Shown piece after piece: positions 54,391-61,794 of a DNA stretch of 64,000 bases. The position numbers and the translations under genes are program-made. The stretch comes from Streptomyces zagrosensis. GTDB lineage: Bacteria > Actinomycetota > Actinomycetes > Streptomycetales > Streptomycetaceae. The notes beneath the pieces were generated by a model that was not told the DNA's origin, did no database searches, and worked only from the letters and a program-made list of their open reading frames with translations. The stretch's first letter is position 1. Every line of letters begins with the position of its first letter. The DNA is taken from assembly GCF_014203645.1 (NCBI RefSeq), contig NZ_JACHJL010000002.1:496001-560000 (forward strand). Direction: 5' to 3'.

Positions 54391-55110
54391 ATGTACAACC
54401 CCACGGTCGCCCGGCTCACCTACCGGGCGCTGCTCGGCCGGCGCCGCGCGCTGATCCTTTGCACGTTGCCCGCGCTGTTGATCGTCATCTCGATCGCGAT
54501 TCGGCTCATGACCGGCGCCGACGATGAGACGGCCGACAGCATCTTGGGCGGCTTCGCGCTGTCCGTGATGGTCCCGTTGATCGGCGTCATCGCGGGCACC
54601 GGCGCCATCGGCCCCGAGATCGACGACGGTTCGGTGGTCTATCTGCTGGCCAAGCCGGTGAAGCGGCCGACGATCATCGTCACCAAGCTGTTCGTCGCGG
54701 TCGGCGTCACGATGGCCTTCTCGGCCATCCCCACGCTGATAGCCGGCCTGATCCTGAACGGCAACAGCCAGGGCATAGCCGGCGCCTACACCTCGGCCGC
54801 CGCCATGGCATCCATCGCCTACAGCGCGATCTTCCTGCTGCTCGGCACCATCACCCGGCACGCGGTGGTCGCGGGCCTGGTGTACGCGCTGGTCTGGGAG
54901 TCCGTGTTCGGCACGTACGTCTCCGGCGCTCGCCAACTGAGCGTCCAGCAGTGGGCCCTGGCCGCCGCCGAGAAGATCGGCCAGGGCGATCTGATCACCT
55001 CGGACGTCGGCCTGCCCGTCGCCGTGGTGCTGCTGGTCGGCGTCACGGTCGCGGCCACCTGGTACGCGGGCCAGAAGCTGCGCAGCCTCACACTCGCGGG
55101 CGAGGAGTAA
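54391..55110 (+). CDS. ABC transporter permease (ABC-2 type)
   Basis: 239 aa, ATG at 54391, 18 bp after the ATPase. Six predicted helices: ALILCTLPALLIVISIAIRL, GGFALSVMVPLIGVIAGTGA, LFVAVGVTMAFSAIPTLIAG, ASIAYSAIFLLLGTITRHAV, VAGLVYALVWESVFG and PVAVVLLVGVTVAATWYAGQ. GPEIDDGSVVYLLAKPVKRP is the cytoplasmic coupling loop of this family. Last gene of the operon. Confidence 0.9.
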   Translation: MYNPTVARLTYRALLGRRRALILCTLPALLIVISIAIRLMTGADDETADSILGGFALSVMVPLIGVIAGTGAIGPEIDDGSVVYLLAKPVKRPTIIVTKLFVAVGVTMAFSAIPTLIAGLILNGNSQGIAGAYTSAAAMASIAYSAIFLLLGTITRHAVVAGLVYALVWESVFGTYVSGARQLSVQQWALAAAEKIGQGDLITSDVGLPVAVVLLVGVTVAATWYAGQKLRSLTLAGEE

Positions 55111-55547
55111 GCGCGCGGCGCGGCGCGGCGGATACGGCCGTACGGCGACCGGCCGGCGCGGACGCGAGCGTGAGCGTGGATACAGCGTGTGTGTGGCCCG
55201 TACGGGAGCGGAGTGGCGCTGCCGTACGAGCCACTTTGCGTGCGTCGCCGGCTGTCGGGCGGGAGCCTGGGATGTCGGTGGCGCGGGCGCTCCGGTGTCC
55301 GGGCGCTCTGCTGTGCGGGCGCTCTGCTGTGCGGACGCTCTGCTGTGCGGGCGCTCTGTTGTGCGGGCGCTCTGTTGTGAGAGTGCCATGGCCCGTTGAG
55401 GACACCCCACAGTCACCTGAGCATCGCCTGACGGTGACCGAAACGTCTCCATTTCCTACCGCAGGCCGAATGTTGAACAGTTCTTGACCGTTCGAACTGG
55501 GGTTCTTGCAGGGGGTTGTGTCAGAGGTGGCGAGTAGCGTTCCTGGC
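55111..55547. repeat. Intergenic with 16-bp tandem repeats
   Basis: At about 55286-55381 five copies of a 16-bp unit (GCGCTCTGCTGTGCGG and variants) lie in tandem. Downstream, near 55470-55510, GAACAGTTC and GTTCGAAC palindromes with a TTGACC hexamer could form the promoter of the next gene. No gene in the 437-bp gap. Confidence 0.7.
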
Positions 55548-56036
55548 ATGGGGTACTGGGGATGGATCATCGTCGCCAAAGGCGATGACACGCTGAAGAA
55601 AGAACCTGCCGTCGCCGCCCATGGGCGCACGGTGCTGGGGGAGTACGTCCGGGGGGACTGGCGCGAGATATGGCTCGATGAGAGACCGGGGGCGCGGCCG
55701 AGCCCATCGGTCGTGGAGGTCGCCGCGGCGACCGGCGCGCCCGCGTTGGCGGTGCACGTGGTGGACGAGGACTGCGCGGTGGCCCACGCGGCGACGCCAT
55801 CGGGTCGATGTTGGAAGGGCGTCTTCTCCGAGGAAGCGGCCAGGGAGTACGCGATGCTGCCGCCCGATTACCGCCGGGGCCAGGCCGTGGCCGACGCCCT
55901 CGTCTGGGCATCGGAGGCCGGACTGAGCCGGGCCGATGCGCGCCGCGTCGAAGCGGCGTTCCGAGACGGCTGGTACTCGGACCTGCTGAGGTGCTTCGGG
56001 CTGCCGGAGGGGGTCGAGATACACCGGGCGGCGTGA
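55548..56036 (+). CDS. Hypothetical protein (162 aa)
   Basis: ATG at 55548 (MGYWGWIIVAKGDDTLKKEP). Not recognised with certainty. A conserved-looking start is followed by an Ala-rich alpha/beta region with GRCWKGVFSEEAAREYAMLP, PDYRRGQAVADALVWASEAG and SDLLRCFGLPEGVEIHRAA. No signal peptide or membrane helix. It is probably a streptomycete-specific cytoplasmic protein. It has its own promoter region and stands alone. Confidence 0.7.
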   Translation: MGYWGWIIVAKGDDTLKKEPAVAAHGRTVLGEYVRGDWREIWLDERPGARPSPSVVEVAAATGAPALAVHVVDEDCAVAHAATPSGRCWKGVFSEEAAREYAMLPPDYRRGQAVADALVWASEAGLSRADARRVEAAFRDGWYSDLLRCFGLPEGVEIHRAA

Positions 56037-56291
56037 CGGGCTGGTGTCGGGCGGGCTGGGCTGGGTGGGGTGCGTGGCGGGCCGGGGCGTAGGCGCGTAC
56101 GGCCGCGGCGAATGTTTCTGGGCCACTGCGGCGAACCGCAAGCGGAAGCTCTCCATCACGTGTCTTCCCGCACGTGACAGGAGGGGCGTGTGCCAGGCTG
56201 GCCGCGCGCCCCTGTGCGATACCAGATGACGAAAAGCTGGGCCAGCACCCGGCCGCGTGAATGAACCGCACCCGCATCCAGAAGGAGTCAC

Positions 56292-56711
56292 GTGTCGAAG
56301 CCACCGCTCACCGAGGCGGCAGTCGCCATGCTGTCCAAGCCGAACCCCGCTGTCATCACCACGCTCCGCTCGGACGGGCAGCCGGTGTCAACGGCCACCT
56401 GGTATCTGTGGGATGACGGCCGCGTGCTGGTCAACATGGACGAGGGCCGCAAGCGGCTGACCCACATCCGCAACGATCCGCGTGTGACGCTCACCGCGCT
56501 CGACCAGGAGAGCTGGTACACGCACCTGAGCATCATCGGCCGGGTCGAGGAGATCCGAGCGGACGACAACCTGTCGGACATCGACCGGCTCGCCCAGCAC
56601 TACCTCGGACAGCAGTACCCGGACCGCGAACGCCCCCGCGTGAGTGCCTGGATCACGGTGGACCGCTGGCACGGCTGGGGTTCGATGAAGGAGAACAACC
56701 AGTCCGGCTGA
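56292..56711 (+). CDS. PPOX class F420-dependent oxidoreductase
   Basis: 139 aa; GTG at 56292 with AAGGAG upstream. A split-barrel flavin/deazaflavin protein: AVAMLSKPNPAVITTLRSDG, QPVSTATWYLWDDGRVLVNM, EGRKRLTHIRNDPRVTLTAL and YTHLSIIGRVEEIRADD fit the F420-binding PPOX family. In actinobacteria these reduce quinones, biliverdin or enoates with F420H2. The substrate is unknown. A monocistronic gene, with a ~307-bp gap (56712-57018) after it that shows no gene. Confidence 0.88.
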   Translation: MSKPPLTEAAVAMLSKPNPAVITTLRSDGQPVSTATWYLWDDGRVLVNMDEGRKRLTHIRNDPRVTLTALDQESWYTHLSIIGRVEEIRADDNLSDIDRLAQHYLGQQYPDRERPRVSAWITVDRWHGWGSMKENNQSG

Positions 56712-57018
56712 TTCGGGCCGGGTGGGCGCCCCGGCCCGTCGGGTCCGGCTGCGGCCCTCCCGGTCGAAGGGAAACGGGCGCGGGGCGCCTCTTCAGGAGG
56801 GGGCAGGCGCCGTCCCCGAAACCGTGCCGGCTCAGCGCCCCGCGATCTTCGACGGGGGACCGACACGTCGTGGAACCCCCGGCGGCGCGTCAGGTGCTGC
56901 CGCCTCGGCGGCAGTTGGTCGCCTTGCTCTCGTCGGCGAACAGGTCATGCCGTCGTGGCTGGTAGCTGCCTACGCCAGGGGGAGGCAACGCTGAAAACGT
57001 GCCATGAGGTGAGCCTCG

Positions 57019-57456
57019 TCAGAATTCGTAATTGGCAATCAGAGCGTTTCCCATTACGTCGTACACTGAAACACTGCTCTGCTTCGAGGTCTTCCAATGG
57101 TCGAAAGCAGCGGCGAGGGCCATGGCGGCAGCCATGCTGTCTTCTACTGGCTTGATTCCCCCGTTGATGTCAGTGGAGATGTAAGCCCTGCCGGTCTGTG
57201 CGTCCCATTCCCCGATTATGCGTTGCACGTGGGTCGCGGCTTCCCTCTGCGGTGGCGTTCCATGGGCGCTGACCCAGGCGCGGAAGTCAAGAGCGTTCTT
57301 CTTCGACCGCGCCTTGTCCGGGTCGGCGGGGAGGCGTTCCTGGAAGTCTGAATTGCTTTCGGGGGTGGTCTCGACCCAACTGCAACCAGTGGCGAGGCCG
57401 ATGGCGAGGAGCGTCGCTAAGGCCGGTTTTGCGAGAAGCGTGAAATGCAAACGCAT
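57019..57456 (-). CDS. Putative lipoprotein
   Basis: 145 aa, ATG at 57456. The signal sequence MRLHFTLLAKPALATLLAIG LATGC ends in a lipobox with the lipidation cysteine at about residue 25. The mature domain has FQERLPADPDKARSKKNALD, YISTDINGGIKPVEDSMAAA and ALAAAFDHWKTSKQSSVSVY with a short C-terminus. Not recognised as a named family. It lies downstream of the DUF397/XRE genes on the same strand, 116 bp away. Confidence 0.75.
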   Translation of the reverse strand: MRLHFTLLAKPALATLLAIGLATGCSWVETTPESNSDFQERLPADPDKARSKKNALDFRAWVSAHGTPPQREAATHVQRIIGEWDAQTGRAYISTDINGGIKPVEDSMAAAMALAAAFDHWKTSKQSSVSVYDVMGNALIANYEF

Positions 57457-57572
57457 GGTGGCGCATCTCCTTATCGATCGAGATGGCGGGTCTTCGTCGA
57501 GCTGTAGCGCATCCACCGATGGCGTGCTGGTTGGGCGTCGTTCGGACTGGCGCCAGGTGTGCCGCGATGGGC

Positions 57573-57953
57573 TCAAGCGGCGGCGTCGGCCGCGCGGGCG
57601 AAGGTGAGGAAGTGGGTCCATGCCTCGGCGGTGAAGCTGAGCGTGGGGCCGGTCTTGTTCTTGGAGTCGCGGACGTGGACGACTTCGGGGCACGCGGCTA
57701 CCTCGACGCATTCGCCGCCCGCACCGCCGCTGTGGGATGAGGTGTGCCAGGTGGCGGCTACCTCTACGCACTCGCCGCCTTCGGCTCCGCTGTGTGTGGA
57801 CGCGTGCCAGCTTGTGGCGACCTCCACGCAGTCGCCGCCCTCGGCTCCGCTGTAGCTGGACTTGGTCCATTCCCGGGCGACTTCGACGCACTGGCCGCCC
57901 GCGCCGCCGCTGTAGCTGGACGTGAACCAGTGGAGTGCGGTGCTGCTGTTCAT
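57573..57953 (-). CDS. DUF397 protein with four tandem repeat units
   Basis: 126 aa, ATG at 57953 (MNSSTALHWFTSSYSGGAGG). DUF397 proteins are usually ~60-80 aa with one W.KSSYS...CVEVA unit and a C-terminal VRDSK...W..F segment. Here the N-terminal unit is repeated four times with a 20-residue period (WTKSSYSGAEGGDCVEVATS type) before one C-terminal segment. The family partners XRE/DUF5753 regulators (WhiJ, Scr1/Scr2 systems) in streptomycete development and antibiotic control. Probably co-transcribed with the next two genes. Confidence 0.85.
   Translation of the reverse strand: MNSSTALHWFTSSYSGGAGGQCVEVAREWTKSSYSGAEGGDCVEVATSWHASTHSGAEGGECVEVAATWHTSSHSGGAGGECVEVAACPEVVHVRDSKNKTGPTLSFTAEAWTHFLTFARAADAAA
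57680..57925 (-). repeat. 60-bp tandem repeats in the DUF397 gene
   Basis: Four in-frame units of 60 bp, each encoding one W..S..SG..GG.CVEVA module. Two further units of the same type occur in the neighbouring DUF397 gene at about 58265-58390. Unit-to-unit identity is high, suggesting expansion by unequal exchange. Confidence 0.8.
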
Positions 57954-58148
57954 GGCGCTCTCCTGACCGTTGCTCGGTGGAACGTACGGAGTCTCCCCGT
58001 GGCGTACCGAGACTGGTGCCGAGCGCGTCGTCCCGTGCCTGCGGGGGCTGTGCATCGCACCGCGCCGGATGCCGCCTGTTACGGGGGCATCGGCGCGAGC
58101 ATGAGCGGCGCCGGTGGCTCGTGGCCCCGGCGCCGTTCGGGTGTTACG

Positions 58149-58406
58149 TCAGGTGGTGGTGCCGGTGGTGTCGGCGAAGGTGAGGAAGTGGGTCCATTCC
58201 TCGGCGGTGAAGGTGAGGGCGGGGCCGGTCTTGTCCTTGGAGTCGCGGACGTGGACCGTTCCCGGGCACGCGGCTACCTCGACGCATTCGCCGCCTTCGG
58301 CACCGCTGTAGCTGGACTTCGTCCACTCCATGGCTACCTCGACGCAGTCGCCGCCCGCACTGCCGCTGTAGCTGGACTTGAACCAGCGGAGTTCGCTGCT
58401 GCTCAT
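58149..58406 (-). CDS. DUF397 protein with two repeat units
   Basis: 85 aa, ATG at 58406, overlapping the XRE stop by ATGA. MSSSELRWFKSSYSGSAGGD, then a second unit WTKSSYSGAEGGECVEVA, then VHVRDSKDKTGPALTFTAEE with WTHFLTFA. It likely acts with the XRE regulator encoded just upstream, as in WhiJ-type pairs. It is a paralogue of the next gene downstream; their C-terminal halves are nearly identical. Confidence 0.88.
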   Translation of the reverse strand: MSSSELRWFKSSYSGSAGGDCVEVAMEWTKSSYSGAEGGECVEVAACPGTVHVRDSKDKTGPALTFTAEEWTHFLTFADTTGTTT

Positions 58407-59212
58407 AGCTCCCCTGCCATCTGCTCAATCAACTTGACGGATTCTCCCGGGGGGAGAGCTTGCGTTCGGATCATCCCATAACGGGACTGGAACTCCGCCA
58501 CCTCTCGCGGGTCGTCAATCACCATGCTCTTGGCCTGCACTTCGAGGTAGACGAGCCAGCGTTGGTTGGGGGACTGGAGCAGTGTCATCGAGCCATCGAG
58601 ACCGGAATGCCCCTCATAGGAAGTCGGCATGACTTGAAGGGAGATGTTGCGCTGGGATGTGAGGTCCAGGATGCGGCCCAACTGCTCCTTGTGTACGGCC
58701 CTGCCCCCGATGGGGCGTCGCAGCGCCGACTCCTCGATGACCAAGGCTAGGTCGGCCGCCGGGGCGCGAGTGAGCAGCACTTGCCGTTCGAGCCTCGCCT
58801 GTACGAGGCTCTCGACCCCCTCGTCGTCCAGCGCAGGGCAATGCGAATTGAAAATGGCCCGCATGTACGCCTCGGTCTGTAGCAGCCCTTTGATGACGTG
58901 CGAGTCGTAGCAGTACAGGCACACCGCCTCCTTCTCCCGGTCCACGTACTCGCCGAACCACCACGGGTGCTTGTCCCATGACAGGAACGGGACGGCCGCC
59001 TCAAGTGTCTTGGTCGCCTTGAGTAGTTGGCCCGCCTTCGTCACGAACGCCTCGCTCGCCAGGCGTTCGCCGTACTCGACAGCGCAGACCATGGACTGGG
59101 AGTAGCCGACGTGGACGGCGAGGTCTTCGCGGGAGACGTTTTTCTCCTCGCGTAGCGCGCGGACTACCGCGCCGAACATCTTCATCTGAGGGGAGCTGGC
59201 TCGGTCCGACAT
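58403..59212 (-). CDS. XRE family regulator with DUF5753 domain (WhiJ-like)
   Basis: 269 aa, ATG at 59212 (MSDRASSPQMKMFGAVVRAL); ATG at 59230 is in frame. The HTH (residues ~10-65) has FGAVVRALREEKNVSREDLA and VHVGYSQSMVCAVEYGERLA. The DUF5753 domain (~85-265) has YDSHVIKGLLQTEAYMRAIF, EESALRRPIGGRAVHKEQLG, RILDLTSQRNISLQVMPTS and SGLDGSMTLLQSPNQRWLVY. WhiJ-like proteins repress developmental genes and are modulated by their DUF397 partner. Heads the XRE-DUF397-DUF397 operon. Confidence 0.9.
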   Translation of the reverse strand: MSDRASSPQMKMFGAVVRALREEKNVSREDLAVHVGYSQSMVCAVEYGERLASEAFVTKAGQLLKATKTLEAAVPFLSWDKHPWWFGEYVDREKEAVCLYCYDSHVIKGLLQTEAYMRAIFNSHCPALDDEGVESLVQARLERQVLLTRAPAADLALVIEESALRRPIGGRAVHKEQLGRILDLTSQRNISLQVMPTSYEGHSGLDGSMTLLQSPNQRWLVYLEVQAKSMVIDDPREVAEFQSRYGMIRTQALPPGESVKLIEQMAGEL

Positions 59213-59324
59213 TGTGGCCTCCGCTCTCATCACGGTGCGCACACGCACCGTAAGGCACCCCGCACCCTCCGTGTGGGGTCGTATGGCCTGGTCAGGCTAA
59301 CCACGGGTCGAGAGCGTTGGGGGC

Positions 59325-59759
59325 ATGAACCGAAATTCGCCACCCCTCGTGGTGGACAGACCGCCTCGCTGGCCCCACACGTATCAGCAGAGGTTGCGCG
59401 CGGAGCCTCAACACCTCGCAGGCGTACGCCGGATCGTACGAGCGCACCTGCGGCTGTGGGGGTGGGGAGATGAGCTGGTGGAGGCGGCGGCCTACTGCGT
59501 AACGGAGCTGGTGGCCAATGTGCATGAGCATGTCGATCCGCCCGAGTGCGAGTTGACGCTGCGCAACCTGCCGGACGGTGTGCGGCTGTCCGTAAGCGAC
59601 CGGTCGAACTCCCGGCCGGTGGCCGTCGAGGGGGCCGAGTTGTGGGTGGAGAGCGGGCGCGGGGTGCTGTTGGTCGGTGCGCTCGCCGAACGGTGGGGCA
59701 CGGAGGCGACGGAGACCGGCAAAGAGGTCTGGGCAGTGCTGCGGGAGGTGGCCGGATGA
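59325..59759 (+). CDS. ATP-binding protein, anti-sigma (RsbW/SpoIIAB-like) family
   Basis: 144 aa, ATG at 59325. A GHKL-type HATPase: LAGVRRIVRAHLRLWGWGDE, AAAYCVTELVANVHEHV (N box), LTLRNLPDGVRLSVSDRSNS (G1 box) and GRGVLLVGALAERWG (G2 box). Streptomycetes carry many such stand-alone ATPases, often next to XRE/DUF397 pairs, as here in divergent orientation. It may phosphorylate an anti-anti-sigma factor or hold a sigma factor; no partner is adjacent. Followed by an overlapping gene. Confidence 0.87.
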   Translation: MNRNSPPLVVDRPPRWPHTYQQRLRAEPQHLAGVRRIVRAHLRLWGWGDELVEAAAYCVTELVANVHEHVDPPECELTLRNLPDGVRLSVSDRSNSRPVAVEGAELWVESGRGVLLVGALAERWGTEATETGKEVWAVLREVAG

Positions 59760-60214
59760 GCGCGGGGCGGCGGCCCGTGACGGCGGCGCTGATCGAGTCG
59801 GTGGGGGCGTGGTCGTGGGTGGAGGAGACGGGGGCGGGGCCGCTGGCGTTCCTGTTGCTGGCCCGGCCTGAGGCGAGCGGCCCGCCTTTGCTGCGACTCG
59901 CGGACGCGCTGGGGCTCGTGGAACCGGCGGCTGAGCTTCCGTACCTCGGGAAACGGGTGACGGTGATCGGCGATACGCGGGTGGCCTTGGAGGTGCCGGG
60001 GGCTGACTACTTGATGGAGGTGAAGGTCGGTGCGTGGTGGGCCGAGCAGGTGGGCGGCGGCGTACCGGTGGCGGTCGTGGTCGGGCTCGCGCCGCTTGCG
60101 CGGTGTGCGCCGCCGGAGGAGGTGGAGGCGTATCTCGGTGTGAACGGCCTCAAGGGGCAGTTGCGGCTGGGTACGGCGCTCGCCCGTACGGGAGACCACG
60201 CACCTGCGGGGTGA
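59756..60214 (+). CDS. Hypothetical protein coupled to the ATPase gene
   Basis: 152 aa, ATG at 59756, overlapping the ATPase stop (ATGA). Not recognised. RPVTAALIESVGAWSWVEET, PLAFLLLARPEASGPPLLRL, ADALGLVEPAAELPYLGKRV and ADYLMEVKVGAWWAEQVGGG suggest a small alpha/beta domain. No membrane helix. The overlap implies coupled translation and perhaps a joint function with the ATPase. Confidence 0.75.
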   Translation: MSAGRRPVTAALIESVGAWSWVEETGAGPLAFLLLARPEASGPPLLRLADALGLVEPAAELPYLGKRVTVIGDTRVALEVPGADYLMEVKVGAWWAEQVGGGVPVAVVVGLAPLARCAPPEEVEAYLGVNGLKGQLRLGTALARTGDHAPAG

Positions 60215-60372
60215 CGGGCGGCGGGCGCGGTGACGGGCGGCCCTGCGGACGCGTGCTGCGGGGTCTGCTCAACTCCGGTGCGGCCCGTGTTTGTTGCGGG
60301 GGTGATACAGGCGTGTGTGGGCAGGGCCGGTCGCCTTCCGTCCGGTTTCGGGCGGCCATACCGTGCTGGGGC

Positions 60373-60411
60373 GGTTACAGGAAGTGGCCGTGTGGTGGTT
60401 ACAGAAAGTGG
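60373..60411 (+). repeat. Two GGTTACAG(A/G)AAGTGG motifs before carbonic anhydrase 1
   Basis: GGTTACAGGAAGTGG at 60373-60387 and GGTTACAGAAAGTGG at 60397-60411, spaced 24 bp, the second ending seven bases before the start codon. The same motif occurs twice before the second carbonic anhydrase gene. Confidence 0.75.
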
Positions 60412-60418
60412 GCGTCCC

Positions 60419-60907
60419 ATGTCCGTCACCGATGAGTACCTGGCTCACAACGCGACCTACGCGGACTCGTTCAGCGGCCCCCTCCCGCTGCCTCCGGCGC
60501 GCCATGTCGCGGTGGTGGCGTGCATGGACGCACGGCTCAACGTCTACGCGGCGCTGGGACTCCAAGAGGGCGAGGCGCATGTGATCCGCAACGCCGGGGG
60601 CGCGATCACCGAGAACGAGATCCGGTCACTCGCCATCAGCCAGCGCCTGTTGGGCACCCGGGAGATCATCCTCATCCACCACACCGACTGCGGGATGCTC
60701 ACCTTCTCCGACGATGCCTTCCGGCAGCAGATCGAGGAGGAGACGGGCATCCGGCCGCCGTGGGCCGCTGAGGCGTTCGGTGACGTGGAGGCGGATGTGC
60801 GGCAGTCGGTACGGCGTATCAAGGCCAGCCCGTTCGTGCCGCATACGGATGCCCTGCGCGGGTTCGTCTTCGACGTGGCGACGGGCAGGCTCAACGAGGT
60901 GAAGTGA
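60419..60907 (+). CDS. Beta-class carbonic anhydrase (copy 1)
   Basis: 162 aa, ATG at 60419 (MSVTDEYLAHNATYADSFSG). Interconverts CO2 and bicarbonate. Zinc ligands: cysteine in VAVVACMDARLNVYAAL, with the D/R dyad, and the H..C pair in ILIHHTDCGMLTF. AHVIRNAGGAITENEIRSLA and EETGIRPPWAAEAFGDVEAD complete the short actinobacterial beta-CA. The gap before it (60215-60418) holds two copies of a 15-bp motif. The downstream paralogue is about 65% identical by eye, so they arose by tandem duplication. Confidence 0.92.
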   Translation: MSVTDEYLAHNATYADSFSGPLPLPPARHVAVVACMDARLNVYAALGLQEGEAHVIRNAGGAITENEIRSLAISQRLLGTREIILIHHTDCGMLTFSDDAFRQQIEEETGIRPPWAAEAFGDVEADVRQSVRRIKASPFVPHTDALRGFVFDVATGRLNEVK

Positions 60908-61159
60908 ACCGCCGGCCCCCGTGCGCGCGCCCCGGCGCGCACGCGGGGGCCTGCCCGTACGCGAAGTTGCTCGGTTGCTGGTTGCTGATTGCTGGCTGGG
61001 GCTGACGGGGGCGGGGGGCTGGTTGGGTCGCGGTGCCGGTGCCGGGTGGGCGGTTGGGCTGAATGCGCCGTTCGCGCCGTCTTGCGGTACTTCGCGCGCG
61101 TGTATGCGCCGGCGCGCGCGTTCCGTACGGGCTGCGGACTTTCTACGGTGCGGGGTGCC

Positions 61160-61190
61160 GGCTACAGATCGTGTCGGCTACAGAAAGTGA
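61160..61190 (+). repeat. Two GGCTACAGA motifs before carbonic anhydrase 2
   Basis: GGCTACAGATCGTGT at 61160-61174 and GGCTACAGAAAGTGA at 61176-61190, the second ending seven bases before GTG 61198. They correspond to the motifs before copy 1. The rest of the gap 60908-61159 is GC-rich with no gene. Confidence 0.7.
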
Positions 61191-61197
61191 GCTCCCC

Positions 61198-61704
61198 GTG
61201 TCCGTCACCGATGTCTACCTGGCCAACAGCGAGACCTACGCGGCCACCGCCAGCGACGCGTACGCCACCGAGCCCCCGTCCAAGCGCCTCGCCGTCATCG
61301 CCTGCATGGACGCGCGGATGGACATCTACGCGATGCTCGGCCTCAAGGTGGGAGAGGCGCACGTCATCCGCAATGCCGGGGGCGCCGTCACTGATGACGC
61401 GATTCGTTCGCTCGTCGTCAGCCAGCGCGAGTTGCAGACGCGCGAGGTGATGCTGATCCACCACACCAAGTGCGGGATGCTCGGCCTGTCCGATGACGCG
61501 TTCAAGCGGGAGATCCAGGACGAGACGGGCATTCGGCCGCCGTGGGCCGTCGAGGGGTTCGAGCGGCTTGAGGAGGACGTACGGCAGTCCGTACTTCGGG
61601 TTCTGGTGAACCCGTTCGTGCCGCACAAGGACGCGGTGCGGGGGTTCATCTACGACGTCGATGCGCGGTCCCTGTACGAGGTGGAGTGCGAGGGGCTGGC
61701 GTAG
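61198..61704 (+). CDS. Beta-class carbonic anhydrase (copy 2)
   Basis: 168 aa, GTG at 61198 (VSVTDVYLANSETYAATASD). The same fold as copy 1: zinc cysteine and D/R dyad in LAVIACMDARMDIYAMLGL, H..C in MLIHHTKCGMLGL, then AHVIRNAGGAVTDDAIRSLV and DETGIRPPWAVEGFERLEED. Asp in HHTDCG of copy 1 is Lys here. Tandem duplicate of copy 1, with conserved upstream motif and start context. Two copies may differ in regulation or kinetics. Confidence 0.92.
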   Translation: MSVTDVYLANSETYAATASDAYATEPPSKRLAVIACMDARMDIYAMLGLKVGEAHVIRNAGGAVTDDAIRSLVVSQRELQTREVMLIHHTKCGMLGLSDDAFKREIQDETGIRPPWAVEGFERLEEDVRQSVLRVLVNPFVPHKDAVRGFIYDVDARSLYEVECEGLA

Positions 61705-61794
61705 CGGCGTCGGCGGGCGCGATGGCGTGCTCAGGGCTTGTGCCGCTCAGGGCTTGGGCCGCTCGGGCCCTGAGCGGCTCGGGCCTCGTGCTGC

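Noticed and set aside
38044..55547. A secondary-metabolite gene cluster
   Set aside because: The methyltransferase, LLM, SDR and transporter genes are scattered with separate regulation; no PKS, NRPS, terpene or RiPP core gene is present.
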